Of a DNA stretch of 64,000 nt, positions 53,730 through 63,821 are shown piece by piece. The notes beneath the pieces were generated by a model. The model was given only the letters and a program-made list of their open reading frames with translations, searched no databases and was not told where the DNA came from. The DNA is from Bacillus timonensis (GTDB lineage Bacteria > Bacillota > Bacilli > Bacillales > Bacillaceae_L). Positions within the stretch are counted from its first letter, which is position 1. Each line of letters starts with the position of its first letter. The stretch lies in assembly GCA_020171895.1 (NCBI GenBank), contig JAIVAN010000011.1, positions 62,001-126,000 of the forward strand, in the 5' to 3' direction. Position numbers and translations under genes: made by a program.

Positions 53730-55049
53730 TTATAGTCCTAAACCAAGTGAGAATAGAGCAATGGCAATAATCACTCCAAGTAGAGGTACAATGACCGTTA
53801 ACGCTCCAACTGCACCATACGCATCTTTATGTGTTTCACCACAAATTGCTCGAACAGTTGTAACAACATATCCGTTGTGAGGTAATGAATCTAATGCCCC
53901 CGAAGAAATTGACACGACGCGGTGTAACGCTTCATTATTCACGCCTAACTCCATATAGTGAGGTGCTAGAATTGGTAATGCGATTGCCTGACCACCAGAA
54001 GCTGATCCTGTCATACCTGCAATAATGCTTACTGCTAGTGCTCCCCCAATTAATGGGCTGCCTGGTATACTTGTCATTGTATCAACAGCTACTTGGAAAG
54101 CTGGAACCGCTTTTGCTACTCCACCAAAACCAACAACCGCAGCCGTGTTACCAAGTGCGATTAGTGCACCAACTGTTCCCTCTGATACAGCATTCCAAAA
54201 TGATTTGAAATATTTTCGGTTCAATAAATATGTTGTGATAACTCCACCTAATAACGCAATGATAAGTGCCGATTGTTTTAATGAATCATGGAAATAGTAT
54301 GAAATAATAAGTACAACGAATAAAGGAATTAGCCCAGTAAAAGGATTTGGTAATTCTTTCTCTTCTGCAACAGGGTCGTTCGAACGAGCTATAAATGTTT
54401 CACCGTTATTAACAGCTTTTGTAATCATACGCTTTAACCACCAGTATCCAAAAACAGCCATGAATACTGCAACGATTAAACTAACTTCCCAACCTGCATA
54501 TGGTGAAGTACCTAGATAACCAATTGGAATCCAGTTTTGAATTTCAGGTGATCCAGCTGAAGTCATTGTAAATGTAACTGAACCAAAAGCTAACGCTGCT
54601 GGAATAAAGCGACGTGGTAGATTTGCTTGTTTAAATAAACTAACTGCCATCGGATACACTGAGAACGCTACGACAAATAAGCTTACTCCTCCGTATGTTA
54701 AAACCGCACATGCGATAACAACTGCTAATACAGCACGCTTCATGCCTAATTTTTCAACTACCCATTTTGAAACGCTATCCGCTGCACCGCTATCTTCCAT
54801 TACTTTTCCAAAAATAGCGCCTAATAAGAACATTAAATACCAAGCACCGATAAAGCTCGAGAATCCTGCCATATAATTTCCAACTAGGTTCGCTTCTCCT
54901 TCAGCTGCTAATTGCGGAAACAATGGAATTCCACTTAATACTGCCACAAACAATGCACAAAGAGGTCCAGCAACTAATAAATTCATTCCCCTCATTGTTA
55001 AAAAGATTAGTAGTGCAAGTCCCCCAATGAGACCAATCATACTTAACAT
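53730..55049 (-). CDS. GntP-family permease
   Basis: 439 residues with about 12 hydrophobic segments. MTSAGSPEIQNWIPIGYLGTSPYAGWE and GSASGGQAIALPILAPHYMELG...SSGALDSLPHNGYVVTTVRAICG are GntP-family hallmarks. In this operon it most likely imports 3-hydroxybutyrate, acetoacetate or a related short acid; B. subtilis YxjC is the counterpart. GGGGGA site before ATG. Confidence 0.9.
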   Translation of the reverse strand: MLSMIGLIGGLALLIFLTMRGMNLLVAGPLCALFVAVLSGIPLFPQLAAEGEANLVGNYMAGFSSFIGAWYLMFLLGAIFGKVMEDSGAADSVSKWVVEKLGMKRAVLAVVIACAVLTYGGVSLFVVAFSVYPMAVSLFKQANLPRRFIPAALAFGSVTFTMTSAGSPEIQNWIPIGYLGTSPYAGWEVSLIVAVFMAVFGYWWLKRMITKAVNNGETFIARSNDPVAEEKELPNPFTGLIPLFVVLIISYYFHDSLKQSALIIALLGGVITTYLLNRKYFKSFWNAVSEGTVGALIALGNTAAVVGFGGVAKAVPAFQVAVDTMTSIPGSPLIGGALAVSIIAGMTGSASGGQAIALPILAPHYMELGVNNEALHRVVSISSGALDSLPHNGYVVTTVRAICGETHKDAYGAVGALTVIVPLLGVIIAIALFSLGLGL

Positions 55050-55071
55050 ATAAAATCCCCCTTACGTTCTA

Positions 55072-55734
55072 TTAATATATTTTTACATCTTCCATTATTA
55101 AAGTAGGTTCTGTAACCGCTTGGATTTCTTCTTCTGTATAGCCTTCAAACACCTCTACTAGTTTTAAGCCTTTCTCAGTCACGTCAATTACCGCACGGTC
55201 AGTGATAATTCGATTAACGACACCTTTACCAGTGAGGGGTAGGCTACAGTTTTTTACAATCTTTGGTTCTCCCGTTTTGCTTACGTGATCCATAATGACG
55301 ATAATCTTTCTTGCGCCATGAACTAAATCCATTGCGCCTCCCATACCTTTTATCATCTTTCCTGGTATCATCCAGTTTGCTAGATCACCAGTTTCCGAGA
55401 CTTCCATCCCACCAAGAATTGCAATGTCAACATGACCTCCACGAATCATCGCAAATGATTCTGCACTATCAAAGTAAGATGCACCTTTTATAGCTGTAAC
55501 AGTTTCTTTACCAGCATTGATTAAATCTGGGTCAACTTCATTGTCTATTGGATATGGACCAATTCCAAGTAAACCATTTTCAGACTGCAGGACCACTTGC
55601 TTTGAATCTTGAATAAAATTAGCTACTAGTGTTGGCATACCAATACCGAGATTTACATAGTAACCGCTTTCAATTTCTTGTTCAGCTCTTCTTGCGATTT
55701 TTTCCCGAATTGCTTGCTTATCAAGTTTAGTCAT
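55072..55734 (-). CDS. scoB: 3-oxoacid CoA-transferase subunit B
   Basis: 220 residues. The catalytic Glu is in [14 protein letters not shown] near residue 52; GIGMPTLV near 33 is the family glycine loop. With ScoA it moves CoA from succinyl-CoA to acetoacetate, feeding ketone bodies into central metabolism. Starts 17 bases after scoA with GGAGG upstream. Confidence 0.94.
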   Translation of the reverse strand: MTKLDKQAIREKIARRAEQEIESGYYVNLGIGMPTLVANFIQDSKQVVLQSENGLLGIGPYPIDNEVDPDLINAGKETVTAIKGASYFDSAESFAMIRGGHVDIAILGGMEVSETGDLANWMIPGKMIKGMGGAMDLVHGARKIIVIMDHVSKTGEPKIVKNCSLPLTGKGVVNRIITDRAVIDVTEKGLKLVEVFEGYTEEEIQAVTEPTLIMEDVKIY

Positions 55735-55751
55735 CTTTCAGTACTCCTCCT

Positions 55752-56444
55752 TCACACATTTGCAACAGTTCGTTTTTCTATTCGTTTTTCTTGTTGGCCA
55801 ACGATTAACCTTTGCACATAAATGCTTGGAGTATGAACATCATTTGGATTTAATTCACCAATTTCGACTAATTCTTCTACTTCAGCAATCGTAACTGTTC
55901 CAGCCGCTGCAATCATCGGATTAAAGTTACGGGCCGTTTTGTTATACAGAAGATTTCCCATCTTATCTCCTACACGTGCTCGTACTAAGCTGAAATCCGC
56001 TTTCAAGGCCTGTTCAAGAACATATTCCTTATTATCAAAAATGCGTACTTCTTTTCCTTCGGCTACTGGGGTTCCAACTCCAGCAGGTGTATAAAATGCT
56101 GGAATACCTGCTCCACCAGCTCGAATTCTTTCAGCGAGCGTCCCTTGTGGAACTAGCTCTACTTGAAGTTCTCCGGCTAGTACTTGCCGCTCAAACTCCT
56201 TATTCTCTCCCACATAAGAACCAATCATTTTCTTTATTTGGTGATTTTTTAATAAAAGACCTAACCCCCAATCATCAACTCCACAGTTATTTGAGATCAC
56301 AGTTAAATCTTTCACGCCTGTTTCAACTAAGGCAAGTATTAGGTTTTCTGGAATTCCAACTAATCCAAATCCTCCAACCATTATCGTAGATCCGTCCTTT
56401 ATATCTTTTACTGCCTGGACAAATGATGAATAAATAGGCTTCAT
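55752..56444 (-). CDS. scoA: 3-oxoacid CoA-transferase subunit A
   Basis: 230 residues. [13 protein letters not shown] near residue 24 and [16 protein letters not shown] near 110 are CoA-transferase subunit A blocks. First gene of the operon, preceded by AAAGGAG and, about 45-60 bases upstream, by a sigma-54 promoter. Works with ScoB. Confidence 0.94.
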   Translation of the reverse strand: MKPIYSSFVQAVKDIKDGSTIMVGGFGLVGIPENLILALVETGVKDLTVISNNCGVDDWGLGLLLKNHQIKKMIGSYVGENKEFERQVLAGELQVELVPQGTLAERIRAGGAGIPAFYTPAGVGTPVAEGKEVRIFDNKEYVLEQALKADFSLVRARVGDKMGNLLYNKTARNFNPMIAAAGTVTIAEVEELVEIGELNPNDVHTPSIYVQRLIVGQQEKRIEKRTVANV

Positions 56445-56485
56445 TTTTTTCTCCTTTCTTTTTATTTCTTACACACAATCTTTCA

Positions 56486-56502
56486 TGCAAAAAGTGTGCC
56501 AA
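56486..56502 (-). promoter_or_regulatory. Sigma-54 promoter of the scoAB operon
   Basis: On the minus strand TTGGCAC (-24) and TTGCA (-12) separated by five bases, an ideal RpoN/SigL match. No housekeeping promoter of comparable quality is seen, so the operon should need SigL and an activator. Confidence 0.92.
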
Positions 56503-56553
56503 CTTTAAAAAGTTTGAATTTGTTCATAATTTTGTCAAATATAAATGTCACTT

Positions 56554-56657
56554 TCCAGAATTCTGGACAAAAGGCTTGAACCCCATAAGAAAACGCTTAC
56601 ATAATAAGGAGAATAAAAACATTCCAGAAATCTGGAATACTTTCCTGATTTCTGGAA
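56554..56657 (-). promoter_or_regulatory. Activator binding sites and cre-like site of the scoAB operon
   Basis: Three related palindromes of the form TTCCAGA-N2-TCTGGAA: 56554-56567 (perfect), 56621-56638 (one central mismatch) and 56642-56657 (one degraded arm). They lie 50-155 bases upstream of the -24 element, as expected for enhancer sites of the neighbouring activator. Between them, 56588-56601 AGAAAACGCTTACA matches the CcpA cre consensus except its first base. Confidence 0.78.
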
Positions 56658-56670
56658 TGCAACATAAGTG

Positions 56671-58041
56671 TTATTCTATTTCATATTTCTTCACTTTTTC
56701 ATACATACTTGATTTGCTTATCCCAAGAGCTTTAGCAGCTTCTAATTTATCATTACTGTATTGTTGTAATGTTTTTTCCAATACTCGTTTTTCGGTATCC
56801 TCTAATATTTCCTTTAAAGATTTTTGACCAATTAATAATTTCGGATCTCCTATTAGATAATCTGGTAACGCTTCTTTCGTGATCTTTTCACCATTAGTTA
56901 AATGGATAGCTGCTTCTATGACATTTTCTAGTTCGCGAAGATTACCAGGCCACGCGTGGCAGTAAAAAATATTCATGACCTCTTCTTCAATGGTGCGTAT
57001 TCTCTTTCCACTTCTAGTTGTAATTTTCTCTATAAAATAGTTGGTAAGTGGCTTAATATCTTCTGGGCGTTCCCTTAGTGGCGGTATATTGAAAGGAATT
57101 ACATTAATTCTGTAAAATAAATCCTCTCTAAACCTCTTTTCTTCCACCATCTTCTCTAAAGGTCTGTTAGTAGCAGCTATAATTCTAACATCTACAGATA
57201 CCGGTTTAACAGCACCTACTGGCTCAACTTCTTTTTCCTGAAGAACCCTTAAAAGCTTCACCTGCATATTTAAAGGCATATCACCTATTTCATCTAGAAA
57301 AATGGTCCCCCGATTTGCGAGGAGAAACTTTCCTTTTTTACCACCTCTTTTAGCTCCTGTAAAAGCACCTTCTTCATAACCAAATAATTCTGATTCAAGT
57401 AAATGTTCAGGAATGGCACCACAGTTAATTTTTATAAATGGTTCATGACTACGAGAGCTTAATTGGTGAATGCTATGTGCAAATAACTCTTTTCCAGTCC
57501 CGCTCTCTCCTCGAATTAGAACAGATATATCTCCTGATGCAATATTTTTTACTTTTTCTTTTAGTTCGCCTATTTTTTCTGATTTTGACTGAATGTCACT
57601 AAGTGTGTACTTTGCCCCATTATTCTCTTTCCAATCTTGAATGTATGTTTGAATTTGTGGCATTAAGCTTTTTATATGACTATTCATTTTATTCCATTCT
57701 TTCGTATCTCTGAACATAACAGTCCCTAGCGCACCCATTAAATGACCATTTGAAAAGATCGGAATTCGGTTTGCAATCATATAATTACCTTTTATGTATT
57801 GAAGGTCAGCAATTTCTTCTTGACCTGATTGAGCAACTATATGCATTCTCGTATTTTCGATCACTTCTGTTACGTGCTTTCCAATTACTTTATCACGTTC
57901 TAATTGTAAAAATTCACAATAGTTTTTGTTAATATAAATGATTAGTCCCTCTACATTGACCACAACAATCCACTCATAAGCACTGTCGATGATGGACTCT
58001 AATATTTCATGTTGATAGCTAATCCCTCTATTGTTTAACAA
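56671..58041 (-). CDS. Sigma-54-dependent transcriptional activator, PAS-AAA-Fis
   Basis: About 456 residues. A PAS domain occupies residues 15-120; the AAA+ domain has Walker A GESGTGKE, the sigma-54 contact loop GAFTGA, Walker B FLDEIGDM and the sensor ATNRPL. A C-terminal Fis-type helix-turn-helix ends [25 protein letters not shown]. It sits directly upstream of the sigma-54 scoAB promoter in the same direction, so it is almost certainly its regulator. TTG 58041 (AAGGTGAG upstream) is a likelier start than the ATG at 58083; both remain possible. Confidence 0.92.
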   Translation of the reverse strand: MLNNRGISYQHEILESIIDSAYEWIVVVNVEGLIIYINKNYCEFLQLERDKVIGKHVTEVIENTRMHIVAQSGQEEIADLQYIKGNYMIANRIPIFSNGHLMGALGTVMFRDTKEWNKMNSHIKSLMPQIQTYIQDWKENNGAKYTLSDIQSKSEKIGELKEKVKNIASGDISVLIRGESGTGKELFAHSIHQLSSRSHEPFIKINCGAIPEHLLESELFGYEEGAFTGAKRGGKKGKFLLANRGTIFLDEIGDMPLNMQVKLLRVLQEKEVEPVGAVKPVSVDVRIIAATNRPLEKMVEEKRFREDLFYRINVIPFNIPPLRERPEDIKPLTNYFIEKITTRSGKRIRTIEEEVMNIFYCHAWPGNLRELENVIEAAIHLTNGEKITKEALPDYLIGDPKLLIGQKSLKEILEDTEKRVLEKTLQQYSNDKLEAAKALGISKSSMYEKVKKYEIE

Positions 58042-58104
58042 TTTTCTCACCTTCTCATCACGTTCATAAGTATATAGTAGCATTATTCTAAAAATTTGTT
58101 ATAG

Positions 58105-58138
58105 AAAAAAAATACTTGAAGCCAAAGCTTCAAGTATT
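58105..58138 (-). terminator. Terminator of yttB
   Basis: AATACTTGAAG/CTTCAAGTATT arms overlapping the stop region, followed on the minus strand by eight T. Confidence 0.85.
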
Positions 58139-59333
58139 AATTCGTTGTAATGACTACTTTTTCTTCTAAAGAATTGGATTTCATTTTCCGGTCATAGATT
58201 ACCGTTGTGAGCATTGAAATGACAAGGAGAATAATCAAAACCGCAAATAACATCGACATTCCATAGAAATCAACTAATATCCCACCTACTAAAGGTCCAA
58301 GCATCCTCCCACCGGTTGCTGTACTATTAACAATTCCTTGATAAAAACCTTCGCGACCTTTTGGCGCTAAATCATTTGCAATGGTAGGGACGGCTGGCCA
58401 AATGAACATCTCTCCAATCGTTAAAATCACCATTGCCACTACAAAAACTGAAAATTGTTCTGCTTGTGCAACTAACACAAATGAACCGATAAAAATCACT
58501 AATCCAACAAGAATTTGTTTTTTTAATGTTTTAGCAAAGTATCGAACAAAGATTGTAATAAATGGCTGACCAAGGACAATTAAAGCTCCATTGATTGCCC
58601 AAAGTAAACTATATTGTTTTAAGCTGATCGACAATTCCTGTGTATGTGCAGCGATCGTTGTTTGCCATTGAACGTAAGCAACCCAACATAACAAGTAACC
58701 TGCACATAGAACAAGGAGTGCTGTTAATTTTGTACGATTTTTTACGACAACTTGCTGATTTAAAATAGATGTTTGGTTAGCTTTTTCAGCATGAATATCT
58801 CGGTATCCAAAAAAGGCAATTAACAAAAATAAAAAGTACATAATAGCATTTGCCATAAAGATATATTGAAAGGAGTAAGAAGCGACGAGCCCTCCTAAAG
58901 CAGCACCAATTGCAACACCTACGTTTTGAGCAACATAAATCGAATTAAAGGCCTTCCTACCTCCAGCAGGCCAAACAGATCCCGCCATTGCATACATGGA
59001 AGGAAATACAATCCCTGAACCAAATCCTACAATTGTTAGAAAGAATACATAGTAAGGCCAACCATGAAAAAATACAAGTCCCAATACTGCAGTCATTGTA
59101 ATAAAGATTCCAGTAAGTATTGACTTATATCCACCCACTTTATCAAAAAGCGTTCCACCGTATAAATTCCCAATTACACTTGCAGCTGAATTCGCCATTA
59201 GTACGAGTCCTGCAATTGATAAGGATTTCCCTAAATGATCATGTATATAAATTGTATTTAATGGCCATAAAAATGAAGCTCCTGTTACATTTATTATCAT
59301 TCCAAACACTAATAACCATAGAGATCGAGGCAT
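58137..59333 (-). CDS. yttB: MFS transporter YttB
   Basis: 398 residues with 12 hydrophobic segments. GGTLFDKVGGYKSIL after helix 2 is the MFS A-motif variant; FPSMYAMAGSVWPAGGRKAFNSIYVAQNVGVAIG is typical of drug-type DHA1 carriers. Substrate unknown. ATG 59333 is preferred, nine bases after GGGGGG; the TTG at 59339 is too close. Matches YttB by order between leuS and ytzC. Confidence 0.82.
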   Translation of the reverse strand: MPRSLWLLVFGMIINVTGASFLWPLNTIYIHDHLGKSLSIAGLVLMANSAASVIGNLYGGTLFDKVGGYKSILTGIFITMTAVLGLVFFHGWPYYVFFLTIVGFGSGIVFPSMYAMAGSVWPAGGRKAFNSIYVAQNVGVAIGAALGGLVASYSFQYIFMANAIMYFLFLLIAFFGYRDIHAEKANQTSILNQQVVVKNRTKLTALLVLCAGYLLCWVAYVQWQTTIAAHTQELSISLKQYSLLWAINGALIVLGQPFITIFVRYFAKTLKKQILVGLVIFIGSFVLVAQAEQFSVFVVAMVILTIGEMFIWPAVPTIANDLAPKGREGFYQGIVNSTATGGRMLGPLVGGILVDFYGMSMLFAVLIILLVISMLTTVIYDRKMKSNSLEEKVVITTN

Positions 59334-59454
59334 CTTCAAAAGCCCCCCTTTTTTCCAAAATACTCATTAATCGTACTAATTCTATTCCTTTTTATGACAG
59401 TTAGCAATAAGGAAAATAACCACGCAATATTATGAATTTTCATTGAAATAGAAC

Positions 59455-59489
59455 GTAAAAAATAGACCTGCACATATGTGCAAGCCTCT
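59455..59489 (-). terminator. Terminator of the 56-residue gene
   Basis: TTGCACAT/ATGTGCAG stem, followed on the minus strand by GTCTATTTTTT. Confidence 0.7.
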
Positions 59490-59496
59490 TATGACT

Positions 59497-59667
59497 TTAC
59501 GGATTTTCTGTTCGTTGTTTAGAAGTGATTGGCTGACCGCCTTTTTCTAAATACTTTTGTTTAGCGACCTTCTTAGGATCAATCTCTCTGCCCAATTCAA
59601 TATCCTGATTATTAATCCCATTTTTTGTTTTTTGCTCTGGATTATTTTGCTTTGAACGTTTTTTCAT
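59497..59667 (-). CDS. Small basic hydrophilic protein, 56 aa
   Basis: Translation begins MKKRSKQNNPEQKTKNGINN and continues with IELGREIDPKKVAKQKYLEKGGQPI before a stop. Lys/Gln/Asn-rich, no hydrophobic core, probably disordered; composition resembles small acid-soluble-like or spore-associated peptides, but no family is recognised. GGGGATGAG site upstream. Lies directly after ytzC on the same strand, 11 bases apart. Confidence 0.65.
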   Translation of the reverse strand: MKKRSKQNNPEQKTKNGINNQDIELGREIDPKKVAKQKYLEKGGQPITSKQRTENP

Positions 59668-59678
59668 ACACTCATCCC

Positions 59679-59960
59679 CTAATTAAACTCTTGAATGATA
59701 TTTGCATCTAGTGTGAGATCATTTTGAATTTGTTGCAGCTGTAATCTCATTCGATGAAGCTGTTCACGCTGTTGTGCGTTACAACTAAGTGCTAAGTGAG
59801 CTAAGTCATTAACAGCCTCTTCTATTCGCTGCTGTGCATCCATATATTCTGTCCCATTGTAGTGCTCTTGCATTCGGCCAGTATTTAACTGTTCTTTTGC
59901 AAATCGAATGTCTTCTTCGCAACGTTGAAGAAAATCATCCACTGATTGACGATTCGCCAT
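59679..59960 (-). CDS. ytzC: YtzC, DUF2524 protein
   Basis: 93-residue helical protein: MANRQSVDDFLQRCEEDIRFAKEQL... LSCNAQQREQLHRMRLQLQQIQNDLTL, mostly two amphipathic helices. Function unknown. TAGGAGG before ATG. Position next to ytqA matches B. subtilis YtzC. Confidence 0.82.
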   Translation of the reverse strand: MANRQSVDDFLQRCEEDIRFAKEQLNTGRMQEHYNGTEYMDAQQRIEEAVNDLAHLALSCNAQQREQLHRMRLQLQQIQNDLTLDANIIQEFN

Positions 59961-60163
59961 CTTCTTCCCTCCTAGTTGCTAAAAACCATTGTTTGAGAAG
60001 CAAATGCTTCTTCATCCTTTAGTTTGTTCATCGACACTTACGATTATCAGATGTATTCCTTACCGAATGCTTCCAATTTAAGTAATTTTTTTATATTTGA
60101 GTTAATTAGGACGAACATGCTACAATTTTTGAATGAATAACTTTAACTAAGGAGGGTTTTGAC

Positions 60164-61123
60164 ATGGCTCAGCTAAACCCGTTTCAATATGCTTCTGATG
60201 ACAAACGCTATCACACTTGGAACTTTCATTTACGCCAAACCTTCGGTCACAAGGTTTTTAAAGTAGCATTAGATGGTGGATTTGATTGTCCAAATCGTGA
60301 TGGCACTGTTGCTTTTGGAGGTTGTACATTTTGTAGTGCTGCTGGTTCGGGAGATTTTGCTGGTAAGCGCTCAGAAGATTTAGTGACACAATTTCATAAA
60401 ATTAAAGATAAAATGCACGAAAAATGGAAGGATGGCAAATACATGGCATACTTCCAAGCATATACAAATACTCATGCGCCTGTGTCAGAGCTGCGAGAGA
60501 AATTTGAGTCTGTCATTAACTTAGAAGGTGTAGTTGGGTTATCAATTGCTACTAGACCGGACTGTTTACCTGACGATGTCGTAGAGTATCTAGCTGAACT
60601 AAACAAGCGAACCTATTTATGGGTGGAACTGGGTCTTCAAACCGTTCACGAGAAGACCGCATCTCTTATCAATCGGGCACACGATTATCAATGCTATGTT
60701 GAAGGCGTTCATAAATTAAGAAAACATGGCATAAGAGTGTGCTCACACATCATTAACGGATTACCACAAGAGTCATATGACATGATGATGGAAACGGCTC
60801 GTGAAGTTGCAAAGCTAGATGTGCAGGGAATAAAAATTCATCTCCTTCATCTTTTAAAAGGTACCCCAATGGTCAAACAGTATGAAAAAGGCTTACTTGA
60901 ATTTCTAACATTTGAGGATTATATAAATTTAGTATGTGACCAATTAGAAATTTTACCACCTGACATGATTATTCATCGGATTACAGGTGATGGTCCTATC
61001 GAACTCATGATTGGTCCAATGTGGAGCGTTAATAAATGGGATGTGTTAAATTCCATAGATGCAGAACTAAAGCGTCGAAATAGTTATCAAGGAAAGTTTT
61101 ATAAAAAGGAAGTTGAAGTATAA
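60164..61123 (+). CDS. ytqA: YtqA, radical SAM protein (TIGR01212 family)
   Basis: 319 residues. Iron-sulfur motif CPNRDGTVAFGGCTFC near residue 40: three Cys in a spaced CxnCxxC arrangement. ATRPDCLPDD and GLQTVHEKTASLINRAHDY follow the B12-independent radical SAM core seen in Elp3-like proteins. AAGGAGG before ATG. Its stop overlaps the ytqB start by one base, so the two are coupled. Target not established by sequence alone. Confidence 0.9.
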   Translation: MAQLNPFQYASDDKRYHTWNFHLRQTFGHKVFKVALDGGFDCPNRDGTVAFGGCTFCSAAGSGDFAGKRSEDLVTQFHKIKDKMHEKWKDGKYMAYFQAYTNTHAPVSELREKFESVINLEGVVGLSIATRPDCLPDDVVEYLAELNKRTYLWVELGLQTVHEKTASLINRAHDYQCYVEGVHKLRKHGIRVCSHIINGLPQESYDMMMETAREVAKLDVQGIKIHLLHLLKGTPMVKQYEKGLLEFLTFEDYINLVCDQLEILPPDMIIHRITGDGPIELMIGPMWSVNKWDVLNSIDAELKRRNSYQGKFYKKEVEV

Positions 61124-61695
61124 TGAAGCTAGAACGAATTTTACCTTTTGCTAGATCACTTTTACAGACAGCAATTAAAGAAGGAGATATCGTCGTCGAT
61201 GCTACGATGGGTAATGGACATGATACACTTTTTTTAGCAAAACTAGTTGGTGAAACTGGCAAGGTATTTAGCTTTGATATCCAAGATGATGCACTTACGA
61301 ACACTACACTTCGTCTAGAGGAGAATCAACTTTCTAAACGAGTATATTTACACTTGAAGAGTCACAGTGAACTCGAAAATACAATACCAAAGCAATTACA
61401 TGGTAGCATTACAGGAGCGATTTTTAATTTAGGCTATCTTCCAGGTGGAAAGAAAGAAATAGTGACAAAACCTGATAGCACCATAGCAGCGATTGAACAA
61501 CTTCTAAATGTGCTATCACCAGAAGGCATTATCGTTCTTGTTATTTATCATGGACATGAAGAGGGAGCCTTTGAACGCGACGAACTTCTCAAGTATGTAA
61601 GCACAATTGACCAACAAAGGGCACATGTACTACAGTATCGCTTTATCAATCAAGTAAATAATCCGCCATTCATTATCGCCATTGAAAAGAGATAA
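61123..61695 (+). CDS. mnmM: tRNA methyltransferase MnmM (YtqB)
   Basis: 190-residue SAM methyltransferase of the rRNA_methylase (YtqB) family. SAM-binding VVDATMGNGHDTLFLA near residue 25 and FNLGYLPGGKKE near 106. B. subtilis YtqB has been assigned as MnmM, which methylates the aminomethyl group of wobble uridine in tRNA. Translationally coupled to ytqA. Confidence 0.9.
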   Translation: MKLERILPFARSLLQTAIKEGDIVVDATMGNGHDTLFLAKLVGETGKVFSFDIQDDALTNTTLRLEENQLSKRVYLHLKSHSELENTIPKQLHGSITGAIFNLGYLPGGKKEIVTKPDSTIAAIEQLLNVLSPEGIIVLVIYHGHEEGAFERDELLKYVSTIDQQRAHVLQYRFINQVNNPPFIIAIEKR

Positions 61696-61727
61696 AACCA
61701 AATCCGTTTTGTGATTTGGTTTTTTCC
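61694..61727 (+). terminator. Terminator of ytqAB
   Basis: AAAACCAAATC/GATTTGGTTTT arms followed by T run. Confidence 0.9.
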
Positions 61728-61798
61728 ATTTCATTTTTTATTGACCTGATTGCTTAGCGTAATTTCGAGTAAACAATCCCTTGCCGTTATCTTTACTT

Positions 61799-62899
61799 TT
61801 ACGACGTTAACCCTTTATTTTGCAGGTTTCCTGTCGAGAATTTTAATAACCGCTGCATTCCACGATATAACTTACCATTCAAATAGAAAAAGCGTGTTGT
61901 TTTTCCACCAAGCCGAACCATTCTTTTTGCAAGATGAGATTGTTTATGTCTTTTCATTTTTTCATCAGATAAATAGATACCTAATAACCCTCGATTTATT
62001 AAGCGATGAAACTCTTCATTAGGCAATCCATTTATGTGTTTATCCGCCTGTTCTACAAAATGAATCAATCTCTTCTCCATTTCCTTTTCATTCTCGTAGA
62101 AAAAACAAAAATTCAAGTCGCCACCGATTTGATCCTCGTCTTGGTCAATAAAATAGTCTAAAAGTATATGAAGCCCCTGAATATAAGGAAAATATCCCTT
62201 TTTCAATTTTAAAAGCATTTCTTCACTAAACTCATCGTTAAAACTATACGAGACTAAACAAAAAATACCTAATGTTGATCCAGCACAAGCAGAAAATTCA
62301 TACCATGTCATATCAGGAAGCTTGTCCTTATGACCGGAGAACCAATTTTCAAGTCGTTCTACTCTCTTTTCAATATGGACGTGTTTATGTACTTGTAAGT
62401 CACAATAAAAATTGGCCAATTCAATAATGTGTTCTGAAATTTTATCATAATGAACGACCTTTTTAAGAACATCCTGACATGTCTGTACAAGTTCGTGTAG
62501 GTATCCACCGTCATTTTGATCATCTCGTTCACGGTAGTAGTTTACTTTTTCACCAAAATTAAGTGCTTGAGGCATAGACTCATGTAATGCCCTAAAGTCA
62601 TTTGGATCCAGAGAATTACTTCTATCGCAGAGATTATCTAAGTAATCACTTATGGTTTGATATGCAACAATAAAACGAATACATTCATTAATGTGTTTCC
62701 CTGCCAAAATGGCCATAATAGCACCACCTTCGCAATGAAACGTCTTTGTGGATATACTTGCAAGAGCTTGTTTTCTTAACTCTGCATCTGGAATTTCTTC
62801 TGCTCTTTGCTTCCAATAAGCAAGTTCCTTATGAACAATAGGTATAACACGCTTATATACTATCGTCATTAATGGCAAAGGACGTGTTGGAACGTTCAA
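61799..62899 (-). CDS. ytpB: Tetraprenyl-beta-curcumene synthase YtpB
   Basis: 366-residue alpha-helical terpene synthase of the DUF2600 family. Asp-rich segments YQTISDYLDNLCDRSN near residue 95 and LLDYFIDQDEDQIGGDLNFC near 245 are the magnesium-diphosphate sites. In B. subtilis YtpB makes tetraprenyl-beta-curcumene, precursor of C35 sesquarterpenes found in spores. TTG start behind GAGGTG. Second gene after ytpA. Confidence 0.92.
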   Translation of the reverse strand: MNVPTRPLPLMTIVYKRVIPIVHKELAYWKQRAEEIPDAELRKQALASISTKTFHCEGGAIMAILAGKHINECIRFIVAYQTISDYLDNLCDRSNSLDPNDFRALHESMPQALNFGEKVNYYRERDDQNDGGYLHELVQTCQDVLKKVVHYDKISEHIIELANFYCDLQVHKHVHIEKRVERLENWFSGHKDKLPDMTWYEFSACAGSTLGIFCLVSYSFNDEFSEEMLLKLKKGYFPYIQGLHILLDYFIDQDEDQIGGDLNFCFFYENEKEMEKRLIHFVEQADKHINGLPNEEFHRLINRGLLGIYLSDEKMKRHKQSHLAKRMVRLGGKTTRFFYLNGKLYRGMQRLLKFSTGNLQNKGLTS

Positions 62900-62913
62900 A
62901 CATACACCTCATT

Positions 62914-63720
62914 TCAAGTTTCATGTTTAATCGGTTTTAAACCTATATGAGTCGTAATAAAAGCTAAGGCAAAATCAAATACTTCATCTCTTTCTGGTTC
63001 ATTAAAAATTTCATGATATAAAACTTTCCACTCTTTATAAGTTTTATCACTTGCAGATAGTGCATCAAACCATTTTTTTACAAGCGTTTTATCTACGATT
63101 TTATCATCCCCACTTTGCATAAGTAAAATTGGGACATCGGGAAAACGATTCATTTTATCAAATGCGTGCTCCATTGCAGCAACTAGTTCACGGTACCATC
63201 TAACAGACACTTTTTTTACGTAAAGGGTATCATTAGCATCTACTGCGTGTATTTCTTTGTTACGTGTAGCTAGCTCAGATGAAAGTTTACTATCCATTCT
63301 TAAACTTGGGTAAGCAATATTTAAACCCCTTGAAAGCCATTCAAGCAATAAAGGAGGATATTTCATTAACCCAAGACAAGGTGAAGACAATATTACCCCA
63401 TCTATAGGTAGAGACTTTTCTTGCAGTGTACGAATAACTGCTAAACCTCCCATACTATGGCCTAGTAAAAAGATGGGAAGGTTATATGTTTCCGAATGAT
63501 TGATCCAATTCTCTACCGTATTAATATAATCTTGAAAAGACTGTATATGACCTCTCACTCTTCTAGATGTTGTACCTTGTCCAGGAAGATCTCCCATAAT
63601 GACATGAAAACCATTGGCGTTCCATCTCTCTATTAACCATGTATATCGTCCGTGATGTTCAGCCGCACCATGCACCATTACAACAACGCCTTTCGGTGCT
63701 TCTACTTCCCATTTTCTCAT
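62914..63720 (-). CDS. ytpA: YtpA, alpha/beta hydrolase (phospholipase-like)
   Basis: 268 residues of the monoacylglycerol lipase/lysophospholipase group. HGAAEHHGRY near residue 18, nucleophile GHSMGGLAV near 88, acid in SGDDKIV, and His in YHEIFNEPERDE. In B. subtilis YtpA is linked to bacilysocin (lysophosphatidylglycerol) formation. GGGGGAGAG site. Operon with ytpB, 14 bases apart. Confidence 0.9.
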   Translation of the reverse strand: MRKWEVEAPKGVVVMVHGAAEHHGRYTWLIERWNANGFHVIMGDLPGQGTTSRRVRGHIQSFQDYINTVENWINHSETYNLPIFLLGHSMGGLAVIRTLQEKSLPIDGVILSSPCLGLMKYPPLLLEWLSRGLNIAYPSLRMDSKLSSELATRNKEIHAVDANDTLYVKKVSVRWYRELVAAMEHAFDKMNRFPDVPILLMQSGDDKIVDKTLVKKWFDALSASDKTYKEWKVLYHEIFNEPERDEVFDFALAFITTHIGLKPIKHET

Positions 63721-63821
63721 TGTCTCTCCCCCTTTTAATTACCTTTGTCGGAAAATTTTGTTACACTAACCTTAGTTGATTTTACTATTTTATTCAAGAG
63801 CTGAAAGGAAATGAACTGACT

